Source of the DNA: Lunularia cruciata
Taxonomy: Eukaryota > Streptophyta > Marchantiopsida > Lunulariales > Lunulariaceae
Assembly: GCA_948567375.1 (NCBI GenBank)
Contig: OX419757.1
Coordinates: forward strand, 42,842,001-42,906,000
Length of the DNA stretch: 64,000 bases
Reading direction: 5' to 3'
Shown here: positions 55,331 to 64,000 of the stretch, piece by piece
How positions within the stretch are numbered: the first letter of the stretch is position 1
Layout: each line of letters starts with the position of its first letter
Notes under the pieces: generated by a model
What the model saw: only the letters and a program-made list of their open reading frames with translations
The model's database searches: none
Told to the model about the DNA's origin: nothing
Program-made: the position numbers and the translations under genes

Positions 55331-56856
55331 GCATCTAAATACAAATTAAGAAGTATAATATTGTGCTTCTTATAGAGAGAAAATAATAGAGAAAAATAAA
55401 TAAAAGTACCAAGCACTTTGATTGAAATATTTAAATTGAATAAAGAAAATATAGATTTTCATTGTAAGCATAAAATAACAACTCTATTATATTCTTAAAT
55501 TTTGAAGAAAGAAAGATAATAAGAGATAAGCACAAATGATTATTATAATAAACATATAAGTTATAGAAAGATGTAATTTATTTGATTCTTTAGTTATATG
55601 AGACTCATATTGGATATAAGGTAATTATTACCTCTCAAAATTTTCTAATTATTACCTCTGATTTGATTTTATGTCTCTTATGAAGTATATTTAACTATTA
55701 TCAACCATATAATAAAAGCAATCAATCTATCCAAAATAATTATATACGAGATCAAAGAAATACAATTAATAAAATTAAAATATTATCATTTTTATTATCA
55801 TCTCAATTTAAAATTTAAGTATTTAACTCAAGATAATAATCTTAATATCACTCTAGCTTATATCCTCTACATCAAACTTTAAATTTATACCACCAAATTT
55901 AACTAAAACTCTAACTTTAAGTGGATAAAGTGAAGAACTGTACTAAGTAAGGAATATAGATAAGTTACAAAGTCAATCCATTCACTTACCACTTAGTAAT
56001 TAGTAATGAGCAAAATCAATGCATTGACGAGATAGACATAGTATACAGAGTAAAATATGTTATAGCTTGTAAATGTTAATCATGTGTAAGTTTGTTTATA
56101 ATGGATATTATTCATACTTACATCTTTTTTATTATCTAATATTATTTATTTTTTGGATAAATTTAACCAATATGGATAATTATAATTACTTAATATTATA
56201 ATTAATAATTTTCTATTTATATCAAACCATTTGAAACCATTTAGAAATAATTTTAGTTTTTCTACTCTTATGATGAGTTGACGTGTGAAATATATACTAC
56301 TTTCTTGCTACAAAGGATCATAAAAACAATAAAAATAAATTAATACATATAACATTAATTATAAGGAAGCTTGAAAGGAATTGACTTATGATGAATATAG
56401 AACATTTTAATTCTTATTATAACTTAGTTGATTTGGATTTTCTTATGTTAAATATTTTATTAATTTAAAAAAATTATATAAGGAAAAAAATCTCCTCAAA
56501 AAATTAAATAGTTGAAAGAATCCTCAATATTAAAGAGATTTTTTTAATCTAAAAAAATATTTTAAATTATTGACCAATATGTAATATTTAGAGCAGGAGA
56601 TAATGCCTTTTACAAGAATAAAAGAAGTGCTTGGCTAAAAAAATTCTTGGAGATAGCTAGCCGACATAATCTCCACAAGAACTTGTGACACCACAAGATA
56701 GTAATAACTCAATGTTGATTAGATCTAGTAGATGATTGTCTAAATTGCATAGGTTACAAAGCTAACCCATAAGATGTTAATTTGGATCTAGAATTTGATC
56801 ATATCTTACTTGCATGGCAGACTTAGTGACATAAAGTTCATCTAGTTGATCAATTT
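55331..56856. other. Very AT-rich stretch without a gene
   Basis: Nothing recognised on either strand. Confidence 0.45.
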
Positions 56857-57120
56857 GAAGAGCTCAATTTATTCTATTATGTGACATTCATATGAAGCAC
56901 TTTGTAGCTAGATATTACCTCTCAACAAGAGTTGGTGTTGTTATTGTCCAGATATTGCTTCTTATAAGACTTGTGTCTATACACAAAGGTCCATTGGAAG
57001 AGCTCAATTTATTCTTTGATGTGGAGTTCATATGAAGCACTTTGTAGCTAAATATGAGCTCTCAACAAGAGTCAATGTCCAAAATATTGCTTCTTATAGG
57101 ACTTTTGTCTATATACAAAG
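56857..57120 (+). repeat. Two-copy tandem repeat, period 140 bp
   Basis: gaagagctcaatttattct begins at 56,857 and again at 56,997. Both copies continue through catatgaagcactttgtagct and tattgcttcttata-gact to acaaaggt. Confidence 0.85.
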
Positions 57121-60100
57121 GTTATAAAGGCTCAAGCATAAGTAATGTGTGTCAAAGCACTAACTTTAGTTGGGGTCAGGTTCTTTCTACTAAATGGGAG
57201 GCACTCATGTTTCGGCCAAGGTTTGGTTTTCTATATCATCTCTAATCGTTATGATGTGCTCATATAATACTAGATCCTTAGTAGTGTATAATAATTCTAA
57301 ACTTGATTCAAAAATGGTAAAAGGTGTGTGGTGATTGGCAAACATAGTATTATATTTGATTGAAAGATAAGAAGAAATCATAATAGCAAATGGTCAAAAT
57401 AGGGTCTCACAAGAGTGACAACAATATCCATACTTGTGTGTGACTCAATGAGAGAATAAGAAAACACTTGCAACACTCCTTCCTTGATGCTCCATCTTGG
57501 ATATAGTTGCTGCTCCATCTTGGAAGTGTATCAATTTCATAGAAAGTTCTTTTTTAAGGGAAGGTGTGTATTTAAGATATCTCATGTTGTAAGCCTTAAA
57601 TTTTTATTGTTTTTAAAAGAAGAAGAGATTAAGAGGGAGATCACAAAGTCTTCTTCTCTCTGCTATGGCTATTATATAGGTGTAATCCACAAGATTTTCA
57701 TGGTAGAAGGTATGTTCTATATATGAGAGGCTCATTTTCTATACAAGTGATGATAGATCACATTTGACTCCTTGATTGGGCCAAGTAGCCAAGTAAACCA
57801 AGCAAGTTCTTTTTATTGTGAAAATTGACTTGGCTTGACATTTGGTTTCTATTTAAGTAATATTATCTAATTCAAGATTGATATATCACTTTGTCATAAA
57901 CATAACCAAAGTGTGTCGTAAGTAGAAACAACCTATGGAGCAGGCCTAACTAAGCGTTCTGATGGTTTAGATGAGATGTTTGTTGTTGAAGTGACATACT
58001 ATGTTTTAGATGATACTGATCAAAGGAAAACATTGGCTTTGGAGATGCAACTCAGTGCACCGTGGCAGTGGGGCTTGTCTCTCAACCATCTTTTCACAAA
58101 GAGTATGGTCTTTAGAGTCTCTATCTCATGAGGATCAAAAGGGTGCTCGTGTGGAGTTAGATGCTTGTTTGTTGGTTCTAAGTTGCAAACACTTGAGTAT
58201 ATTTTAATACAAATCACACAAGCTCAAACATTCTATTGTGCCTTGATTTGATTGATGATTGTCCATGGTCATTCTTAGTTGGCAGAGTGATTTATTTGTT
58301 CAATTTTTTAAAACAATCCATAAACCTACTACTTAGCTACATGAGGACTTGTCCTTGTGCCTAAGTTCTTAGACGGACTATTGATATCTAGTCAATGGAA
58401 TTTTGAGTCCATTATTGGTCAATAATGTGTTTGGGTTTTTTATGCTCCACATGCACTACATTGATGGACTCAATGAGTTTATAACCTAGGCTAAAAATAT
58501 CCTTCTCCATTACATTTATAATTAGTATCTTTTTATACATTTAAATATGGTAATCTTCTTCATTTGTTTGATTGCTTAATTGTGTTTTTGATAGTTTACT
58601 TAGTTCTCAATTATCTTTTGTAATATCTTGCATTACATGTTTACTTTGTGATAATATACAGAAGGAAGAAAATAGTTTCTTGTTGGAATTTCATTCTGGA
58701 TAATGTTTACATTTCACCAACTTCTAAATATCTAATTACTTATTTATATATCGATAAGTATACTAATGCTTATTAGCAATAGAGAAAATATGGAATGCTT
58801 AGAGAGTATATTTATTTCAAATTATTTTATAGATAATAATACATACATACAGTTAAGTATAAGTAGATCATTCAATATTATGGTCCATGTGATCAATTGT
58901 AGGGCTTATAGATGCTAAGGCTTGAGATTTGTATATCTTTATTAGTTCTTATAATTATAAATATAAGATTAAGATTCATTTTAATATTCAGATGGAGTTT
59001 AATTAGTGATTAAAAATAAATTTTATAAATTATTATATAAATTGGTTTACTTTTCTATTTATTTTTTTATAATATGATTGGTAATTATATATAAATTATA
59101 TATAAATAAATCTAAATATATATAGCAAAAAATATTCAGAATATATTTTTTCAATATGTGAAATTCTTATAATCAAGTTTGTATGAGTGTTTCCGGTTCT
59201 GTTTACCATAGTTGATCATCCTACTAATCAAGAGAGATAATAGTATACATTTAACGAATGATAGTTTGGTTTTTTTAATGGTGATTTGTTCTTTTCCCAA
59301 AAGGTATATCATTGTTTTATATTAAGTAGAGTTCCTCTTAGTGACACATGTATCAATCCATTTACATCTCCTTTTCAAACAAAATATAAAAGCAACTTCA
59401 GAATGAATCAAACTTTGAAAAGCTTTTTAATAACTTTAATAAATAATAGGAAATGATGTAAAATAAAATAAAATAATCATTCCTCTTATGAAAATAAAAT
59501 GATAATGTACCTAGTGAATTTCAAATATTTGCCTTCAATAACTTGTTGATTATCGATCTAATATACTTTATATGGAGTTTAAATCTTAATATCTCACTAA
59601 TCCTTTCTTATATAATCACAATCATATAATCCATTTCAATTTCACACTATTTAAAATCAAAATATTATATTTCATAACATCTGAAATTGTTTAAAATTGA
59701 TTAATGTCTAAGTGTAAGATCTGCAGGCTAATTTTAGCCATGATAGTATACATGAACATCATTTAAATTTGTAAATTATATTGAGTAATATAAATTTAAT
59801 CATAATGAATTAAAATGGCAGATTTACTCTCTTTTATTGATAAATGATATGTTATTTACAAATTCTAATTCGAAGTACAAGTTATAATAATTATTTCTTT
59901 TCTTTGTTTTGCGAGCGAATAAAAATGGCAGAACGGCAAACTTTTCTAACCTTCATAAAATTTGTTCTCCATCTCTCAACTTGTCGCAAAAAATTCTCTT
60001 TGGACTTAATGATGTAGGGCTTCACCGATGAAAATATTTGGCACTAAATTGTGGGGAATCACGTAGACAAGGTCTTAAGTAATTTTCCACGAGATGAAAC

Positions 60101-60462
60101 GATAGATTCCTAGAGATCGTACAAAGTCTCTTACTACTGAATATATAAAGGTAAAATATGCATCTGTATGTCACCACGATGAAAATGACTCAAAATCTCT
60201 AGAAAATGATTTATTACTTTTCTCGTAAAAATAACTGAATCCAATTCTACACTAACTTACTCCATATACCAAATCTTCACCATTTAAACAACACTAAAAC
60301 AATTTGAATTTATTAAAATATATTCTAGGAGTAAAATAGACAAAATCATACTATCATGTATCATATATACATAATATAAATATAATAAATTAAAATTAAA
60401 ATATTTTCTTTGATTCAAGTGATATGGTTTTCCCCTCTATCTATGTCCCAGAAGAAACAACG
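57121..60462. other. Very AT-rich stretch without a gene
   Basis: Several short frames (for example around 57,490-57,720 and 58,010-58,200) carry no family motif. Nothing else was recognised. Confidence 0.4.
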
Positions 60463-60590
60463 GAAAATGGGTTGGGAAAACCCTATCAAGCAGGACAAGA
60501 GAGAGACCAAAAAGGTAAAATGGGGCTAAACCCCAATAGAGTCTATAGAATCTATATGGGAAATCTACTCTACCGCACCATATATCAAAG
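60463..60590 (-). mobile_element. LINE 3'-end fragment
   Basis: The reverse complement shows ggggtttagccccattttacc, the CT-rich block, cttgatagggttttccc and part of the C-terminal region (the cggtagagtagatttcc segment). Confidence 0.7.
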
Positions 60591-61400
60591 GCTGATCAGT
60601 CCATGTCAAATGCAGCACAGTACAATCTAAACATTACAGAAATAAAAGTAATAGCTTATGTATTGACTAAGTATGCGGGTACCACTTTGAATTGTCTATC
60701 ACACCATCTTCCAAGAAGCTCTTTTACTAGGCGCTCGAAAGAAAGAGGGAAGATCTGATCTCACGGACTTCAGAACCTCAATCCTGACTTTAGAGGCGCT
60801 TAGTTTACCGGTATCATTTAAGAAGGAAAAAAAACAGAGTATAATCCAAGAAAAACCAACTTCAGAAGTAAATGATGCCGTTGTGAAAGAGTGGCAACTG
60901 AACTAGCCGAATGTAGGATTTCTCATTGGATTGGATTGGATGGACTTTCGACTTGTGAAATACAGACTATCTCAATAAGAATGTAACAGACAGCTAGCAG
61001 TTATGTTGGTAAAAACCGAGAAGTAATTTTTCTTTCATGTATGATGAAAGAAAAGATAAACCCGACGCAAAAGTAAATAATTTCTCCAAAAAAATTTAGA
61101 AGACTCTGCCCTTTTAGTCTTTTCTTCTTTGTCAGCTCTTCCTTTTCTAAGTTACTTTTTTATTTTCATGGTGAATGATAACTCTTTGTGTGCACCATAG
61201 AATAGTTTCATATTCACTTGATCGGCCTGCTCTGGATGGTCGGACTCTGATATAAGCATAGACTCTGAAATCTTTCAAAACGAGGCGCAGTCTCAGAGAA
61301 TTTTTAGACACAGTGCGGAAACGATGGGGAAAGTCTATGGCTTTCTTTTTAAGTTTTTAGATCAAAAACAACTTCTTTTTTGTTGATTTATGTCGCCAAT
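60591..61400. other. Intergenic stretch without a recognised gene
   Basis: Nothing recognised; composition is less AT-rich than to the left. Confidence 0.4.
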
Positions 61401-61537
61401 AGAATAAAGAGATATAGGGCAAGCCAAGAAAATGCGTTGAGGCCTAAGGTAGAGAACGTCTGGTGTTTCCCAAATGCAGAATAGAATAAAGAGATACAGG
61501 GCAAGCCAAGAAAGTGCGTTGAGGCCAAAGGTAGAGA
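61401..61537 (+). repeat. Direct repeat, period 82 bp
   Basis: agaataaagagata-agggcaagccaagaaa-tgcgttgaggcc-aaggtagaga occurs at 61,401-61,455 and 61,483-61,537, separated by 27 bp of unrelated sequence. Confidence 0.85.
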
Positions 61538-62597
61538 TGCCTAGCCAGGAGTACTTGTTGTAAGAACTCTCTGAGGTAGATATACCATAGAGTATGGTAT
61601 AAAATGAAAGATATATAGGTATATGAGAACAGAAGCCGTTCTGGGAACGGGTTATCCAGAACTCATGAAGTGCAAATGATTGGAAAGCAAGATGTACATG
61701 ATTCACAATGCTAGAATAGTGAGAAATCTATAAGGTAAAATGCATCGAATGTAACTTGAAGCAAAGGCATAATTGAAACAAACTCAGAATACCATATAGC
61801 TAACAGACTAGTAAATAACCGTGAAATCGAGAACTCTATGCAGAAGACTGCGAGAAATAGGAAACTCTATGTAAAAGACTGCCAGTAAGCAGTGCACGAA
61901 CGATACAAATTAAAAATGTGGGCTGGAGTAGGGTAGGAACACTGTATACACGAGAGGTCGAACCCAGGAATCAGGCAAAGTGCGATGGAAAAATAATAGT
62001 GAGGGAAATAGCTGGGAAATGGAGGAGTGGAAGAATGCGAGAGCTATAGGATGGTGTGGCTGCAGAAACCTGTTGAAGTGTAACAGGGTAATGAGAGCAA
62101 AGCGAAATAGGACAAGATATAAACTATGTCGGAACAAGCGCTATGGCCGCTTGAGTCCTGAGATGCTAAACAGCAAAGGGAAGCAGAAGGCGGCCATAGT
62201 AAACCTTCACAAAAACACCTGCGCCTTGATCAATGCCTCACGCAGTGCCAAAGTAGCTGAGTAATTGTCAGTATCCCTTGTCCCAAGTTTCTGCTCTAAA
62301 ACTCATCAGTGCCAAGGCAAACTCGGTTACTCCCCTAAAATGCCGCTCAAAAGTAGTGGGGATGTCAAAAAGAACAGAAGTGGAAATGTGGAAAGAAAGG
62401 GCAAGCAGAAATGCAGGCACATAAGTGTGCGCTGGAGTCTTTGCCACATAATGACGATCAGTCCAGAAAGAAAAGAATTCACATGACTAAGATGAGGGAA
62501 GAAATCGAGACATACTTGATGGATCCTTGAAATCACAAATATTCATTAGTAGAGAGAAAGTCCAGGACTGATATATGAAAAAATAAAAGATATATAA
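61538..62597. other. Intergenic stretch without a recognised gene
   Basis: Short basic frames (61,980-62,264 and 62,265-62,486) follow each other but have no motif I recognise. Confidence 0.35.
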
Positions 62598-62844
62598 TGT
62601 TAGATTTATAATAGACATGTTAGTTCCTGTTCACTCATGACTACTGTTCACGCATGACTACTGTTCACATGAGTTACATGTGAACACCTTAGAGTTAAGT
62701 TAAGAGCACATGAGTTGAACATTTCACACTGTAGATGCAAAGGTGTGCTCTAAGAGTATGCTCATGTACTTATATAATCCCAGTTCTGGGATTACCAACT
62801 AGTTCAACCAATCGAGTACATACTGCTCATTTCATTTTCTCACA
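62598..62844 (+). repeat. 5' LTR of a Ty1/copia element
   Basis: It begins TGTTAGAT and ends TTCTCACA (TG...CA), directly followed by the primer-binding site. TATA-like tatataat lies at about 62,772. It holds a short tandem (catgactactgttcac, twice) and an inverted repeat gttcacatg/catgtgaac (62,663-62,671 and 62,677-62,685). About 247 bp. Confidence 0.82.
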
Positions 62845-62858
62845 TGGTATCAGAGCTC
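62845..62858 (+). other. Primer-binding site (initiator methionine tRNA type)
   Basis: tggtatcagagctc directly follows the LTR. It is complementary to the 3' end of plant initiator tRNA-Met, the usual primer of plant copia elements. Confidence 0.9.
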
Positions 62859-63095
62859 TAAGTTTCAGAATTCCTGTTAGCTGCTAGGGGACGCCTTAGC
62901 ACACACACAAATTTCGAAATTCTGAGAGGCCTAAGTTTTACACATTAGTGTATCTGGAAAAACAAGAGTCCCTTGTTCCTCCTCTGAAGAATGTCTCTTT
63001 TCTCTGGGTTCTGAGAAAGCATTTTCTCTTATATCCTCTGTTAGTCTGGGTTTTGGGAGAGAAATTCTCCACTATCCTCTGTGAATCAAATCATC

Positions 63096-63977
63096 ATGTC
63101 TACTGCTGGTGCTGCTGGTGTTGCTGCTCCTGCTACTGCTGGTGTTGGCCTTGCTGCTGGTGTTGGTGCTCCTGGTGGTGCAATATTCTCTACTCCAGCC
63201 ATACGTTTTGACTCAACCTTTGTCAAATTCAATGGCAATTATTTCCAATCTTGGAAACATTGTCTTGCACTCAAACTGAAGGTGGCTTCAGTTTTTACAA
63301 TTGTTGATGGTACTGAAGTTAAGCCCACCTCAGCTGCTACTCTACCTGATTGGGAGCATAGGAATCTTGTTGCTCTTGAAGCAATCAATTCAGCATTAGC
63401 TCCTGAGTTTGTTCCCACCATCAGCAGGCACATGTTGGCAAGTGAAGCATGGATGGATTTAACAACCATGTACGAAGGTACCGATGATGTCACAATCATA
63501 TATCTACTGGATACTTTGATGAATTTGAAGATGCATGAAGGCACCAGTGTAGCAAAGCACATTACCAATTTTCGAGGAGTCCTCACCCAATTAGCTGCGG
63601 TGAACAACCCAATCGATGACCAGCAGGCTAAGCTCCATTTGATGAGATCTATGCATTCTAGTTTCAAGTATTTTCTGCAATCATTGCGAACACAGAAGGC
63701 ACTACATCTCTCTGATGTCATTGCTCTTCTTCTTCAAGAAGAGATCAGTATGAAGTATGAAGGTCTTGTAGAGCAAACAACTGCTCTAGCAGTCACACAA
63801 GGCTCTACATCTACTTACAGAAACAAAGGTAAAGGCAAGGGGAGTTGGAAGAATGAATCTCATGGTTTTTCTGGTCAGAACTCTTTCAACAGACCTTCTG
63901 GTCAGAATTCTTTCAGCAGATTTTCTGGTCAGAATCCTTCCCATGGTCAGAACTCTTTCAGCAGACCTTCCGGTTAG
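63096..63977 (+). CDS. Gag of Ty1/copia retrotransposon (partial polyprotein)
   Basis: Start at ATG 63,096 (MSTAGAAG); the open frame extends slightly upstream, but only without an ATG. The N-terminus is Ala/Gly-rich. It is followed by the copia gag (UBN2-like) domain: FDSTFVKFNGNYFQSWKHCL, DWEHRNLVALEAI, LASEAWMDLTTMYEG, LMNLKMHEGTSVAKHITNF, DQQAKLHLMRSMHSSF, LQEEISMKYEGL. A repetitive (S)GQN-S-FSRPSG tail precedes a TAG at 63,975-63,977, in a place where the repeat pattern calls for Gln. The element goes on beyond the window, where the zinc knuckle, protease, integrase and reverse transcriptase would follow. Gag forms the particle shell that packages the RNA. Confidence 0.88.
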   Translation: MSTAGAAGVAAPATAGVGLAAGVGAPGGAIFSTPAIRFDSTFVKFNGNYFQSWKHCLALKLKVASVFTIVDGTEVKPTSAATLPDWEHRNLVALEAINSALAPEFVPTISRHMLASEAWMDLTTMYEGTDDVTIIYLLDTLMNLKMHEGTSVAKHITNFRGVLTQLAAVNNPIDDQQAKLHLMRSMHSSFKYFLQSLRTQKALHLSDVIALLLQEEISMKYEGLVEQTTALAVTQGSTSTYRNKGKGKGSWKNESHGFSGQNSFNRPSGQNSFSRFSGQNPSHGQNSFSRPSG

Positions 63978-64000
63978 AATCAGAGTTATTTCTCTACATC

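Noticed and set aside
63239-63721. Minus-strand frame of 160 codons
   Set aside because: It lies wholly opposite the copia gag, which has clear domain motifs on the plus strand.

Overview
The window is nuclear DNA of a streptophyte plant. I lean towards a bryophyte- or charophyte-grade lineage, but this is inference. The reasons are one intact intron-free GT34 glycosyltransferase gene of the plant cell-wall type, surrounded by plant LTR retrotransposons (Ty3/gypsy and Ty1/copia) and a non-LTR element with a restriction-like endonuclease. Most of the rest is AT-rich, and nearly every other coding trace is decayed. I saw no rRNA, tRNA, CRISPR or bacterial operon structure.

Layout. (1) 1-21.8 kb is an AT-rich graveyard of old nested LTR-element debris. 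It holds an integrase scrap (about 0.86-1.14 kb, minus), a Ty3 reverse-transcriptase scrap (about 10.3-11.1 kb, minus), two or three lysine/glutamate-rich gag-like remnants (7.2-9.0, 12.7-15.2 and perhaps 17.2-18.3 kb, plus), several two-copy tandem duplications, and a 5'-truncated LINE with target-site duplications (13.56-13.97 kb). (2) 21.8-26.9 kb is low-copy-looking DNA with two very short LINE 3'-end insertions and a candidate structured element (25.65-25.76 kb). (3) 26.9-30.4 kb is a nearly full-length but broken RLE-type LINE, which appears to be the source family for at least seven 3'-end fragments in the window. (4) 30.4-41.7 kb is host gene space with a GC-richer island at about 33-39 kb, centred on the intact GT34 gene (36,090-37,454). 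(5) 41.7-43.98 kb is AT-rich DNA with no recognised gene. (6) 43.98-53.69 kb is a decayed Ty3/gypsy element. (7) 53.7-62.6 kb is AT-rich and low in genes, with LINE fragments and tandem duplications. (8) 62.6-64 kb is the left part of a young-looking Ty1/copia element (LTR, primer-binding site, gag) cut by the window edge.

The most notable object is element (6). Besides gag, protease, reverse transcriptase, RNase H and integrase, it carries a C5-cytosine DNA methyltransferase domain between protease and reverse transcriptase. Motifs I, II, IV, VI, VIII and IX/X are all recognisable. It also ends its polyprotein with a Cys4-His-Cys3 PHD finger. It therefore combined a DNA-methylation writer with a putative chromatin reader. 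Retrotransposon-borne cytosine methyltransferases have, to my recollection, been reported from charophyte algae and dinoflagellates (de Mendoza and colleagues, 2018). This copy is dead, with many stops and frameshifts. Many stops sit where the family has Gln, Trp or Arg, as expected from C-to-T decay.

The mobile elements do not cooperate with the GT34 gene. It is the only gene here that I expect to be functional for the host: a Golgi type II membrane enzyme of hemicellulose side-chain synthesis.
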